Origin: Peribacillus tepidiphilus | Lineage (GTDB): Bacteria; Bacillota; Bacilli; Bacillales; DSM-1321 | Length of the DNA stretch: 64,000 nucleotides | Assembly (NCBI RefSeq): GCF_009466385.1 | Contig: NZ_WIAQ01000002.1 | Coordinates: forward strand, 62,001 to 126,000 | Direction: 5' to 3' | In this document: in pieces, positions 46,343-55,344 of the stretch | How positions within the stretch are numbered: position 1 is the first letter of the stretch | Layout: each line of letters begins with the position of its first letter | Made by a program: the position numbers and the translations under genes | The notes under the pieces: generated by a model | Told to the model about the DNA's origin: nothing | Database searches by the model: none | Seen by the model: the letters and a program-made list of their open reading frames with translations, nothing else

Positions 46343-47362
46343 ATGTTTGGAATAGGAACAAAAGATCTTGGAATTGATTTAGGAACAGCGAATACGCTTG
46401 TATATGTGAAAGGAAAGGGTATTGTAGTTCGCGAACCATCTGTTGTGGCGTATCAAACAGATACAAAACAAATTGTGGCAGTTGGAAATGACGCAAAAAA
46501 CATGATCGGTAGAACCCCTGGTAATGTAGTTGCGTTACGTCCGATGAAGGATGGAGTCATTGCAGATTATGAAACGACAGCTACTATGATGAAATATTTC
46601 ATTCGACAAGCCCAAAATAAAAGCTTTTTTGCGAGAAAGCCTTATGTAATGGTATGTGTGCCATCTGGTATTACAGCTGTTGAAGAGCGGGCGGTGATTG
46701 ATGCGACTAGACAGGCAGGTGCTCGTGATGCCTATACAATTGAAGAACCGTTTGCAGCTGCGATCGGTGCAAATCTTCCTGTATGGGAGCCAACAGGAAG
46801 CATGGTTGTTGATATCGGTGGTGGAACGACTGAAGTTGCCATCATATCACTTGGTGGAATCGTAACGAGCCAATCCATTCGTATTGCGGGAGACGAGATG
46901 GATGAAGCGATTGTAAACTATATTAGAAAAACGTATAACTTAATGATCGGTGATCGCACTGCAGAAACAATTAAGATGGAGATCGGTTCGGCTGGGGATC
47001 CAGAAGGCGTTGAAAATATGGAAATACGTGGTCGTGACCTATTAACTGGTCTTCCAAAAACAATTGAAATTACGGCTGAAGAAATTTCAAAAGCGTTGCA
47101 CGATACCGTATTCGCAATTGTTGATTCTGTGAAGAATACCCTTGAGAAAACTCCACCGGAGCTTGCCGCAGATATTATGGATCGTGGAATTGTATTAACT
47201 GGTGGTGGGGCGTTATTACGTAACTTAGACAAGGTTATTTCAGAAGAAACAAAAATGCCTGTTCTCATTGCAGAAAATCCTTTGGATTGTGTTGCGATTG
47301 GAACTGGAAAAGCTCTTGATCATATTCATTTATTTAAAAATCGTGCGAGAGACTCCCGTTAA
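46343..47362 (+). CDS. mreB: MreB, actin-like cell-shape protein
   Basis: 339 residues. Actin-like ATPase with phosphate-1 motif [12 protein letters not shown], phosphate-2 [12 protein letters not shown] and adenosine motif [10 protein letters not shown]. It forms membrane-bound filaments that guide lateral wall synthesis through MreC, MreD and RodA/PBP2. RBS GGGAGA precedes ATG. First gene of mreB-mreC-mreD-minC-minD. Confidence 0.97.
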   Translation: MFGIGTKDLGIDLGTANTLVYVKGKGIVVREPSVVAYQTDTKQIVAVGNDAKNMIGRTPGNVVALRPMKDGVIADYETTATMMKYFIRQAQNKSFFARKPYVMVCVPSGITAVEERAVIDATRQAGARDAYTIEEPFAAAIGANLPVWEPTGSMVVDIGGGTTEVAIISLGGIVTSQSIRIAGDEMDEAIVNYIRKTYNLMIGDRTAETIKMEIGSAGDPEGVENMEIRGRDLLTGLPKTIEITAEEISKALHDTVFAIVDSVKNTLEKTPPELAADIMDRGIVLTGGGALLRNLDKVISEETKMPVLIAENPLDCVAIGTGKALDHIHLFKNRARDSR

Positions 47363-47386
47363 TTAAACAAAATTGAGGTGTAAATC

Positions 47387-48268
47387 ATGCCACAGTTTTT
47401 TCTTAATAAAAAACTAATAGTATTGCTTGTCAGCATTATCATTCTCGTGGCATTGATTGGGTTTTCATTAAGAGAGAGAGAACAGCTAAGCTGGCCGGAG
47501 CAATTTTTAAAGGATTCTACTGGGCTGATTCAGCAAGTATTTCATACGCCCGCTCAATTTGTAGCGGGCGTATTAGAAAATCTTCGTGATTTGCAAAATA
47601 CATATGAAGAAAATCAAAAATTGAAAGCTCGATTAGATGAATATGTTAAGCTAAAAACAGAAGTGCAAAACTTGGAAAAAGAAAATGCTGAATTAAGAGA
47701 AATTCTTGATAAGAAAGATAGCTTGAGGGAATTTTCTCCGATTCAAGCAACAGTAATTGGACGGAACCCTGATCGATGGCATGAAATGATAACCATTAAT
47801 AAAGGTAGCATTCACGGTGTCAAAAAAAATATGGCTGTGATTACATCAAAAGGTTTAATTGGCAAGGTGAAATACTCTAACCAGTTTACTTCTTCTGTAC
47901 AGCTGTTAAGTGCAATGGATCCAAAAAACAGAATCTCTGCTAAAATACAAGGGGAGAAGGATGTTTTTGGATTAATTGAAGGCTATGATAAAGAAAAACA
48001 AATGCTGCTATTAAAACGTATTCCTTATAATGAAAAAATCAAAAAAGGATCAAATGTTATTACTTCTGGGCTTGGGGGAATCTTCCCAGCTGGTCTTCTG
48101 ATCGGTAAAGTGGAAAAAACGGTAACAGATCAATATGGACTAACACAAACAGCGTATGTTAAACCATTTGCAGACTTTTACGATATTTCAAATGTAATGG
48201 TAGCTAACCCGAAAATGGAAGCTGCTGTAAGTGAAGATAAAAAACAAACAGAGGGGGAAGGCTCGTGA
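47387..48268 (+). CDS. mreC: MreC, cell-shape membrane protein
   Basis: 293 residues. One N-terminal membrane helix (LIVLLVSIIILVALIGF), a coiled coil (about 70-105, KLKTEVQNLEKENAEL) and an extracellular beta-barrel tail with DRWHEMITINKG and VITSGLGGIFPAGL. It links MreB to peptidoglycan synthases outside. It overlaps mreD by four bases. Confidence 0.95.
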   Translation: MPQFFLNKKLIVLLVSIIILVALIGFSLREREQLSWPEQFLKDSTGLIQQVFHTPAQFVAGVLENLRDLQNTYEENQKLKARLDEYVKLKTEVQNLEKENAELREILDKKDSLREFSPIQATVIGRNPDRWHEMITINKGSIHGVKKNMAVITSKGLIGKVKYSNQFTSSVQLLSAMDPKNRISAKIQGEKDVFGLIEGYDKEKQMLLLKRIPYNEKIKKGSNVITSGLGGIFPAGLLIGKVEKTVTDQYGLTQTAYVKPFADFYDISNVMVANPKMEAAVSEDKKQTEGEGS

Positions 48269-48783
48269 AAAAGCTTCTCCTTCCCATTATCGCCATTCTA
48301 ATTTTTATTTCTGAAAGTTTGTTTGTAAACCTATTCTCGGGTGAATTATTCAATAGCGAGAGAATTTTTGTTCCTCGGTTTTTAATGATTTTTCTCGTTT
48401 TTTTGGCAGTTTACGGAACATACAAGCTAGCAATCCTTTATGCCCTCATGATTGGACTCGTATTTGACGTGGTATATACGGAGATATTGGGGATTTATTT
48501 GTTTGTTTTTCCAGTGTTGATCTATTTGATAGCTAAATTAGCAAAAATACTACAGAATCATTTATTTATTGTATCCATTTTATCTTTGCTAGCCATTTCT
48601 TTGCTGGAGGTCGCTGTATACCAGATTAACCTTATTATCGGTTTTGCAGATATGACCTATAAAGAATTTGTATTAATTCGCTTACTTCCTACACTTGTAT
48701 TAAATGCGGCAGCAGTCATTATACTGTCTTATCCATTAAAAAAGAGGTTGTTGAGTATGAATTTGGATGGACGGGATGATTGA
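48265..48783 (+). CDS. mreD: MreD, cell-shape membrane protein
   Basis: 172 residues, five or six predicted membrane helices and almost no soluble part, as usual for MreD. GTG at 48265 lies inside the mreC stop region (GTGA). It works in the elongasome with MreC. Confidence 0.92.
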   Translation: MKKLLLPIIAILIFISESLFVNLFSGELFNSERIFVPRFLMIFLVFLAVYGTYKLAILYALMIGLVFDVVYTEILGIYLFVFPVLIYLIAKLAKILQNHLFIVSILSLLAISLLEVAVYQINLIIGFADMTYKEFVLIRLLPTLVLNAAAVIILSYPLKKRLLSMNLDGRDD

Positions 48784-48866
48784 ATATTTTGCAATACGCT
48801 AAGCAATGTGAGAGGATAAGGCTTTGGTTGTGTAGAATATCTAATCATTGAGGTGAATGAGGCGTC

Positions 48867-49550
48867 ATGAATAAATTAAATTCGCAAAATGTAACGATTA
48901 AAGGCACGAAAGAAGGTCTTACGCTCCATCTCGATGATTCCTGTTCCTTTTATGAAATAAAAAGAGAACTTGAAGAAAAGCTATCTGCAAAATATAAATT
49001 CCAACAAAATGATCCAATCATTTCTGTTAAAGTTCATACTGGAAAAAGGCTATTTTCGGAAGAGCAAAAACAAGAAATTAAGCAGCTTGTAGAGAAAAAA
49101 GAGAAATTGGTCATTGATTCTTTTCAATCAAATGTTGTGGCGATAGAAGAAGCAACTAAATGGAAGGAAGAAAATGAAACCCATACGTTGGCTACCATAG
49201 TACGTTCAGGGCAAATCGTTGAAGTAAAGGGTGACTTGGTCCTTATTGGTGACGTTAATCCAGGCGGCACTGTAAAGGCTACCGGTAACATATTTATTGT
49301 AGGCATGCTAAAAGGGGCGGCTCACGCAGGTTCAGATGGTAATGAGCAGGCAGTAATTGTTTCTTCCAGAATGTGTGCTTCACAACTTCGGATTGCAGAT
49401 TTTGTAACGCTTATTCAAGACCAGAGTGAAAAGGAATTTCGTGATATGGAATGTGCCTACATAAACAACGAGCGGGAAATGGTAGTTGATAAGCTTCAAG
49501 TTTTAAGGAATATAAGACCTAATTTCAATAGATTAGAAGGGGGAGTCTAA
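48867..49550 (+). CDS. minC: MinC, septum site-determining protein
   Basis: 227 residues. N-terminal FtsZ-inhibiting domain (about 1-100) and C-terminal beta-helix domain binding MinD (VEVKGDLVLIGDVNPGGTVKATGNIFIVGMLKG). It blocks FtsZ ring formation near the poles. It lies 84 bases after mreD and 2 bases before minD. Confidence 0.95.
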   Translation: MNKLNSQNVTIKGTKEGLTLHLDDSCSFYEIKRELEEKLSAKYKFQQNDPIISVKVHTGKRLFSEEQKQEIKQLVEKKEKLVIDSFQSNVVAIEEATKWKEENETHTLATIVRSGQIVEVKGDLVLIGDVNPGGTVKATGNIFIVGMLKGAAHAGSDGNEQAVIVSSRMCASQLRIADFVTLIQDQSEKEFRDMECAYINNEREMVVDKLQVLRNIRPNFNRLEGGV

Positions 49551-49552
49551 TC

Positions 49553-50359
49553 GTGGGTGAGGCAATAGTTGTAACATCAGGAAAAGGTGGAGTGGGAAAA
49601 ACGACTACTTCCGCCAATTTAGGTACTTCTTTGGCCATTCTCGGTAAAAAGGTGTGTCTAGTTGATACGGATATCGGTCTCCGCAATTTGGATGTCGTTA
49701 TGGGTCTTGAAAACCGCATCATCTATGATCTTGTAGATGTAGTGGAAAAGAGATGTAAAATCCACCAGGCATTAGTAAAGGACAAGCGTTTTGATGGTTT
49801 GCTTTACCTGCTTCCTGCAGCCCAAACAAGCGACAAGACGGCGGTCACTCCTGAGCAAATGAAGGAGCTAATAGAAGAACTAAAGCAGGATTATGATTAT
49901 ATCATTATTGATTGTCCGGCAGGGATCGAGCAGGGCTACAAGAATGCTGTTGCAGGGGCCGACAAGGCGATCGTTGTGACAACGCCGGAGGTTTCTGCTG
50001 TGCGTGACGCTGACCGAGTGATCGGGCTTTTGGAAAAGGAAGAGCATATTGAAGCACCAAAGCTGATCATAAATCGCATTCGCAGCCATATGTTAAAAAG
50101 CGGAGAAATGCTTGATATCGATGAGATTACCACTCATTTATCCATTGATTTGATAGGGATTGTTGCGGATGATGATCAGGTTATTAAAGCTTCGAACCAA
50201 GGTGAACCAATCGCTTTAGACCCGAACAATCGAGCAGCCATTGCTTATCGTAATATTGCAAGAAGAATCTTAGGTGAATCGGTACCGTTAAAAGCGCTAG
50301 AAGATGACCAAAAGGGTGTTTTTGCAAAAATTAAAAAGCTATTCGGAGTAAAATCGTAA
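49553..50359 (+). CDS. minD: MinD, septum-site ATPase
   Basis: 268 residues. Deviant Walker A SGKGGVGKTT near the N-terminus, DTDIGLRNLDVVMGLE and DCPAGIEQG motifs, and a C-terminal amphipathic membrane-targeting helix (KGVFAKIKKLFGVKS). It recruits MinC to the membrane. GTG start behind GGGGGAG. It ends the operon before a strong terminator. Confidence 0.97.
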   Translation: MGEAIVVTSGKGGVGKTTTSANLGTSLAILGKKVCLVDTDIGLRNLDVVMGLENRIIYDLVDVVEKRCKIHQALVKDKRFDGLLYLLPAAQTSDKTAVTPEQMKELIEELKQDYDYIIIDCPAGIEQGYKNAVAGADKAIVVTTPEVSAVRDADRVIGLLEKEEHIEAPKLIINRIRSHMLKSGEMLDIDEITTHLSIDLIGIVADDDQVIKASNQGEPIALDPNNRAAIAYRNIARRILGESVPLKALEDDQKGVFAKIKKLFGVKS

Positions 50360-50361
50360 TA

Positions 50362-50401
50362 AAAGAGCCTATTTTTCCACAAAGGAAAAATAGGCTTTTT
50401 T
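50362..50401 (+). terminator. Terminator of the mre-min operon
   Basis: GCCTATTTTTCC (50367-50378) pairs with GGAAAAATAGGC (50384-50395), followed by T. Confidence 0.92.
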
Positions 50402-50428
50402 GTGTTTTGCTTTATTGTTTATACGAGG

Positions 50429-50457
50429 TAATAGAATGGACAAGTCAATCATATACT
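50429..50457 (+). promoter_or_regulatory. Candidate sigma-E promoter of spoIVFA-spoIVFB
   Basis: -10 CATATACT (50450-50457) matches CATACAMT at seven of eight, and -35 TAATAGA (50429-50435) matches KMATATT at five of seven, 14 bases apart. Transcription would begin near 50465, which supports the ATG at 50497 as the spoIVFA start. B. subtilis spoIVFAB is a mother-cell sigma-E operon. Confidence 0.55.
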
Positions 50458-50496
50458 TGTACAAAACTTTGTTATGTAAAGGGGTTAGGATGGGTA

Positions 50497-51258
50497 ATGA
50501 AGGACAGAAGGAAGGAAATCAGAAATCGCATTGCGAATCGAAAAAAAATAAAAGACAAAAAGCCTCGGGATTGGAATTACCTGCATGATGAAGAACGGTA
50601 CGATCATCATTTATTTTCAGGAGGTGGCTCTGCATCTGAAGCTTCCCATCCTTTATTTAAAAAAGAAATGTTTTTACTTAAAATTTTAGCAGCAATGCTT
50701 TTGTTTGTAAGCACGGCAGTTATGTTTAAGCACCCTTCTGAAAAGCTAGAACCTATACGAGAATTCCTGCAAAATACGATGGAGCAGGAATTACAATTTG
50801 CAGCCATCACGGATTGGTATGAAAAAAAGTTTGGAAAACCGATCGCTTTTTTACCGAACACTGCTGAAAAAGAGACAACGGAGGCTTCCAATGATGACTC
50901 ACAGTATGATGTACCAGCTTCTGGTAAAATTCTTCAAAATTTTGAGACAAACGGTGAAGGAATTATGATCGAAACAGGTAAAGATTCCAATGTAGAAGCT
51001 ATAAACGAAGGGATTGTGATTTTCGCTGGTGTGAAGGATCACATAGGCAAAACAATCATTATCCAGCATAGCGACAAAACGGAATCATGGTATGCAAACC
51101 TGCAACAAATCAATGTGAAGCTTTATGATTTTGTGGAAAAAAAGCAAGAGCTTGGAGTCGTTTCAATTAGTAAAGACGGTACGAAGGGTGAATTTTACTT
51201 TGCCATAAAATCAAATGAAACGTTTATAGATCCGAACCAGGTGATTTCATTTGATTAA
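50497..51258 (+). CDS. spoIVFA: SpoIVFA, regulator of pro-sigma-K processing
   Basis: 253 residues from ATG at 50497. Basic N-terminus, one membrane helix (about 60-80, LKILAAMLLFVSTAVMF), and an extracellular LytM/M23-like domain that lacks peptidase residues (ASGKILQNFETNGEGIMIETG and LGVVSISKDGTKGEFYFAI). It forms a complex with SpoIVFB and BofA and holds it inactive until SpoIVB acts. RBS AAAGGGG (50478-50484); the open frame starts 30 codons earlier, inside the terminator and promoter. Confidence 0.92.
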   Translation: MKDRRKEIRNRIANRKKIKDKKPRDWNYLHDEERYDHHLFSGGGSASEASHPLFKKEMFLLKILAAMLLFVSTAVMFKHPSEKLEPIREFLQNTMEQELQFAAITDWYEKKFGKPIAFLPNTAEKETTEASNDDSQYDVPASGKILQNFETNGEGIMIETGKDSNVEAINEGIVIFAGVKDHIGKTIIIQHSDKTESWYANLQQINVKLYDFVEKKQELGVVSISKDGTKGEFYFAIKSNETFIDPNQVISFD

Positions 51259-52117
51259 ATCTATTCACTTGCTTCAAAAATTCCGTATTCACCCAACGCT
51301 TTGGCTTATTTTAGGTCTGTCCGTTTTAACAGCTCACTTTTTGCAAGCAATATTGCTAATAGGGATTGTTTTGATTCATGAATTAGGTCATGCAATTGCT
51401 GCTTCTTATTATAATTGGCGGATAAAGTCAGTAACTTTGTTGCCGTTTGGAGGCATGCTTGAGACGGATGAGAACGGAAATCGCCCTTTGCGAGAAGAAT
51501 TCATCGTTACGATTTCTGGACCTTTACAGCACTTTTGGATGGTAGGTGCAGCCTTAATTCTGGCAAAAATAGAATTTATAACTGAGGAAACTTTTTCTGT
51601 TTTTTTCTTTCTAAATCTTGGTGTGCTCCTATTTAACCTTTTTCCAATTTGGCCACTTGATGGTGGTAAATTGCTGTTTTTATACCTTTCACGTATTCGT
51701 CCATTTTTGTTAGGTTACACGCAAACCTTACAATTATCAATGATTTTCTGTGTGTTGCTGTTTGTGGGTACACTTGTTATGATGCCTAATAATCTATCGC
51801 TCTGGATCATGATTGCTTTTCTCGTATTTTCGCTGTGGACTGCATGGAAACAAAAACCTTATAGGTTTATCCGTTTTTTGCTTGAACGGCATTATGGGAG
51901 AGGGAGCAACGTTAATGGACTCAATCCTATCGTCGTAGATGAAAATGAAAAAATATATAAGGTGCTTGAAAAATTCAATCGGGACAGTAAGCATCCGATT
52001 ATTGTAACAAAAAATGGTCGAGAGCGAGGGACTCTTGATGAAACGGAGCTCCTTCATGCTTACTTTTCTGAAAAAATGACTACGATTAAAATAGGCGAAC
52101 TGTTATATTCCTATTAA
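51251..52117 (+). CDS. spoIVFB: SpoIVFB, intramembrane metalloprotease for pro-sigma-K
   Basis: 288 residues (B. subtilis 288). Six membrane helices; zinc site H43-E44-x-x-H47 in HELGH and Asp137 in WPLDGG, exactly as in the B. subtilis enzyme; a C-terminal CBS-like domain (about 220-285). It cleaves pro-sigma-K in the outer forespore membrane. TTG at 51251 overlaps the spoIVFA end by 8 bases. Confidence 0.96.
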   Translation: MIKSIHLLQKFRIHPTLWLILGLSVLTAHFLQAILLIGIVLIHELGHAIAASYYNWRIKSVTLLPFGGMLETDENGNRPLREEFIVTISGPLQHFWMVGAALILAKIEFITEETFSVFFFLNLGVLLFNLFPIWPLDGGKLLFLYLSRIRPFLLGYTQTLQLSMIFCVLLFVGTLVMMPNNLSLWIMIAFLVFSLWTAWKQKPYRFIRFLLERHYGRGSNVNGLNPIVVDENEKIYKVLEKFNRDSKHPIIVTKNGRERGTLDETELLHAYFSEKMTTIKIGELLYSY

Positions 52118-52123
52118 ATATGG

Positions 52124-52179
52124 TATCCTTTCCTCGAATAACACAAATTTTCTGTGATACAGGAAAGGATATTTTTTTT
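52124..52179 (+). terminator. Terminator after spoIVFB
   Basis: TATCCTTTCCT (52124-52134) pairs with AGGAAAGGATA (52161-52171) and is followed by eight T; the loop is 26 bases. Confidence 0.88.
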
Positions 52180-52238
52180 AAGGGTATGAGAGAGTGAACG
52201 ATCATGACAATGTATATAGAGGTTAAGGAGCAGGCGAA

Positions 52239-53675
52239 GTGAAAAAGATTATTATCAATCATCGAGGAAGAGAAAAGAGATACGCCGTTCTTGAGGATGG
52301 AAAGCTTATAAAGGTTGCTAGCAGCAATCTGTTACAGGAGAGTCTTGTTGGAAATATTTATGCCGGCAGAGTCGAAAAGGTAATAAAGGGTATGGACGCT
52401 GTCTTTGTCGATTTTGGTCAAGGAAGAAATGGATTTTTGCATCGGGATCAATTGTACGCTTACCGTGTGCTAAAGACGGATCAAAAAGCCACCCCTATTC
52501 AATCGTTAGTAAAGCAAGGAGAAAAGGTTTTAGTTCAAGTTGTAGCAGATGAAACGGAGCTTAAAGGAGCTAAGCTAACGGGCATTGTGGAACTGTCAGG
52601 AGAGCATCTCATCTATATGGCGGGACATTCCCACATCGGGGTTTCGAAAAAGATTCCACAAGAGGCTCAGAAATTTTGGAGAAAGACTGCTCAGCAGTAT
52701 TTGCTAGAAAATGAGGGAGTCCTTATAAGAACAAGCATGCAAAATAAAAGTATAGAGGAATTTGTATCCGAGCTTGAACAGCTAAGGAAAACCTATCAAG
52801 AAATACTCGGTAAATTTCGAACAGCAAATTCTGGAGACTTGCTATTTTATAAAGATACATATTTAGAGAGCATAAAGGCTGAATTAAAATCCTCTCATGA
52901 CACGGAAGTATTAGTAGATGAAAGCGGTATGTTTCGTGCTCTGAAAAAATGGCAGGAGGAAGAAGGACTGTACAACCTAAGTATTTCTTTTTATGGGGAA
53001 AAAGAAGATATTTTTTCTGCACTGCATATAGAAAATGAACTAAGTAAACTTTTAAAGAATGTCGTATGGCTTGATGAAGGAGCTTACTTTATTATTGAAG
53101 AAAATGAAGCGCTGACAACGATTGATGTGAATACAGGTAAATTTATCGGAAAGACGGACAAAGAAAAAACGATTTTTGATACGAATATAAGGGCAGCAAA
53201 GGAAATTGCCCGGCAAATTCAGCTTCGGAATATAAGCGGGATTATTTTAATTGATTTTATCAATATGAAAAGTACGGTCAATAAAGAGGCTATTATTCAA
53301 ACGTTAAAACAGAATTTTGCCAATGATCGCAATGGACTTCATATTCTCGGGTTTACTGAACTAGGGTTCCTGCAAATGACGAGAAAAAGACAAGCTCCGA
53401 CGCTATTGGAGAAAAAAACGACCTCGTGTAAAGTTTGCAGCGGCACTGGAAGAGTGTTAAGTGCAGAATCTCTGGCTTTTAAACTAGAAAGAGAACTGTT
53501 TCAATGGCGTGGTCTTGATTTTGAAACAGTGGTAGTAGAAGCGACCGATGATGTGATTGCCCTCTTTTCTGGAGTCAATAAAATATTTAAAGAAAGATTG
53601 GAAAAAGAATTAGGATTTCTATTGCTGTTTGAAAGAATGGAAAAGGAAATTCCATCCTATAAAATTAAATTGTGA
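52239..53675 (+). CDS. rng: RNase G/E family ribonuclease (Rng)
   Basis: 478 residues. N-terminal S1 domain (GNIYAGRVEKVIKGMDAVFVDFG), RNase H-like core with catalytic aspartates at 296 (TTIDVNTGKF) and 339 (ILIDFINM), and zinc-link CKVCSGTGRV. RNase E/G enzymes are absent from B. subtilis 168, which uses RNase Y and J instead, but occur in some other Bacillaceae at this position. The GTG start is behind AAGGAG. It lies directly before the L21 leader. Confidence 0.9.
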   Translation: MKKIIINHRGREKRYAVLEDGKLIKVASSNLLQESLVGNIYAGRVEKVIKGMDAVFVDFGQGRNGFLHRDQLYAYRVLKTDQKATPIQSLVKQGEKVLVQVVADETELKGAKLTGIVELSGEHLIYMAGHSHIGVSKKIPQEAQKFWRKTAQQYLLENEGVLIRTSMQNKSIEEFVSELEQLRKTYQEILGKFRTANSGDLLFYKDTYLESIKAELKSSHDTEVLVDESGMFRALKKWQEEEGLYNLSISFYGEKEDIFSALHIENELSKLLKNVVWLDEGAYFIIEENEALTTIDVNTGKFIGKTDKEKTIFDTNIRAAKEIARQIQLRNISGIILIDFINMKSTVNKEAIIQTLKQNFANDRNGLHILGFTELGFLQMTRKRQAPTLLEKKTTSCKVCSGTGRVLSAESLAFKLERELFQWRGLDFETVVVEATDDVIALFSGVNKIFKERLEKELGFLLLFERMEKEIPSYKIKL

Positions 53676-53680
53676 AAAGC

Positions 53681-53710
53681 ATTGACACTTTTTCTAAAGG
53701 TATGATAGTA
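53681..53710 (+). promoter_or_regulatory. Candidate promoter of rplU
   Basis: TTGACA (53681-53686) is perfect; the -10 is likely TAGTAT (53705-53710) at 18 bases, with a nearer TATGAT at only 13. It precedes the L21 leader. Confidence 0.5.
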
Positions 53711-53719
53711 TTTTTATGT

Positions 53720-53815
53720 TATGTTTGTAGCGCACCCGTGCTACAACCGCTCAGAACAGGTTTTAAGTTTTTGCTATTAGCAAAACGCCTGTGATTGGCG
53801 AGTCTTAGTCATATG
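53720..53815 (+). promoter_or_regulatory. L21 leader (ribosomal protein autoregulatory structure)
   Basis: TTGTAGC (53724-53730) and GCTACAA (53739-53745) form the first stem, and a second structured part (53757-53800) includes GGTTTTAAG and TTGCTATTAGCAA. The layout and position match the known L21 leader of Bacillus, thought to mediate feedback control of rplU-prp-rpmA. Confidence 0.75.
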
Positions 53816-53828
53816 AGGAGGTGCAAAT

Positions 53829-54137
53829 ATGTACGCAATTATCGAAACTGGCGGAAAGCAACTAAAAGTAGCTGAAGGCGATGTAATCTACGTTGAAAAA
53901 TTAGATGTAGAAGCTGGCGAAACAGTTACATTTGACAAGGTTTTATTCGTTGGTGGTGACAACGTAAAAGTTGGTAGCCCACTAGTTGACGGAGTATCTG
54001 TTACTGGTAAAGTTGAAAAGCATGGTCGTCAAAAGAAGATCATCGTTTTCAAATACAAAGCGAAGAAAAACAACCGCAAAAAGCAAGGTCATCGTCAGCC
54101 ATACACTAAAGTTGTGATCGAAAAGATCAACGCTTAA
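53829..54137 (+). CDS. rplU: 50S ribosomal protein L21
   Basis: 102 residues; [17 protein letters not shown] and the C-terminal [18 protein letters not shown] are diagnostic for bL21. RBS GAGGAGG. First gene of rplU-prp-rpmA. Confidence 0.98.
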   Translation: MYAIIETGGKQLKVAEGDVIYVEKLDVEAGETVTFDKVLFVGGDNVKVGSPLVDGVSVTGKVEKHGRQKKIIVFKYKAKKNNRKKQGHRQPYTKVVIEKINA

Positions 54138-54149
54138 GGTGTAGTTTGA

Positions 54150-54485
54150 ATGATTACCGTAAATGTAAAGTATCGTTCCGATGGAAGGATTAAATCCTTT
54201 ACCATGAGCGGACATGCCAATTTTGCTAAGCGTGGTCAAGATATTGTTTGTGCAGGAGCTTCAGCGGTTTCCTTTGGAGCTGTGAACAGCATTTTTGCAC
54301 TAACAGATGTTAAGCCAAAAATCGAGCAAGGTGGAGACGGTGGATATCTTTCTTGTGAAATTCCTGATGAAATCTCGGAAGAATCTCAAGAAAAGGTACA
54401 GCTGATTCTCGAATCAATGCTCGTTTCGCTTCAAACGATTGAACGTGACTATGGAAAATATATTAAAATTACCCTCAATAAGTAG
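54150..54485 (+). CDS. prp: Prp, ribosomal-processing cysteine protease (YsxB)
   Basis: 111 residues. Catalytic His in SGHANFA and Cys in DIVCAGASAV. Prp removes the N-terminal extension of L27 in Firmicutes, and L27 of this organism has that extension. Gene lies between L21 and L27 as usual. RBS AAGGTG. Confidence 0.93.
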   Translation: MITVNVKYRSDGRIKSFTMSGHANFAKRGQDIVCAGASAVSFGAVNSIFALTDVKPKIEQGGDGGYLSCEIPDEISEESQEKVQLILESMLVSLQTIERDYGKYIKITLNK

Positions 54486-54788
<303 letters not shown>

Positions 54789-54801
54789 GATTGCATCTTT
54801 G

Positions 54802-54835
54802 AAAACTCTAACCGGATTGGTTAGGGTTTTCTTAT
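54802..54835 (+). terminator. Terminator of the rplU-prp-rpmA operon
   Basis: AAAACTCTAACC (54802-54813) pairs with GGTTAGGGTTTT (54819-54830), one wobble, with T following. Confidence 0.88.
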
Positions 54836-54849
54836 TGTTACGGGAATGT

Positions 54850-54867
54850 CGCTTTCCGCTTTTCTAT
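54850..54867 (+). repeat. Left 18-bp direct repeat of the element
   Basis: CGCTTTCCGCTTTTCTAT, identical to the copy at 55241. The same CTTTCCGCTTTTCT core is also at 189-202, and weaker relatives are at 2062-2078 and 5843-5858. Confidence 0.85.
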
Positions 54868-55240
54868 TGTCTAGCTGCAAGCGCCAGCTCTTCGGGTAAA
54901 ATAAGGTGAAACTTCCATCAGTGGGTCAATGTACAAGACGTATTTATGTAATTACTATTACAGGATGGATGTTATGTTTTAAGTATATGAATCTCCCACT
55001 GATGGTTAGTTGAACGAATCGGGCTTTTACGGGCAGTTATCCCCATTTAAGCTCTTCACTTCTATAACGAAATGAATGTTGGGGATTACTGCCCGTTAAT
55101 GCGGGATAACCTTCCCCCTGCGAAGTCTTTAGGACTTCTTCGGGTGAAGAACATTACTTCGACAGGACGTCGTGGCGTCGACGTTTGCCACAGGACGTGG
55201 CAGGTTTTAGTCGACGTTCCTTTAAACAGAGCTAACCAGG

Positions 55241-55258
55241 CGCTTTCCGCTTTTCTAT
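55241..55258 (+). repeat. Right 18-bp direct repeat of the element
   Basis: Identical to the copy at 54850, 80 bases before the spo0B RBS. Confidence 0.85.
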
Positions 55259-55344
55259 ATTATCGTGATTTTCTTTTTGGTATACTTATTGAGGATAATT
55301 TATATCAGTTCCGTTCATTTATTATTTATACTGGGAGAATGAAA

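Larger units (their letters stand above)
54850..55258. repeat. Intergenic element flanked by 18-bp direct repeats, with several inverted repeats
   Basis: CGCTTTCCGCTTTTCTAT occurs at 54850-54867 and 55241-55258. Between them are a 16-bp imperfect inverted repeat (ACGGGCAGTTATCCCC at 55029-55044 and its complement at 55081-55096, one mismatch), GAAGTC/GACTTC (55122-55138), and TGCCAC/GTGGCA (55186-55202) flanked by GTCGACGTT-type palindromes. No ORF of its own. An open frame from 55072 into spo0B is an artefact of this element. It looks like a small non-coding mobile or REP-type element, or a remnant of one. Confidence 0.7.

Noticed and set aside
55072-55344. N-terminal extension of spo0B
   Set aside because: It lies in the repeat element, has no RBS and makes the protein about 90 residues longer than the family.
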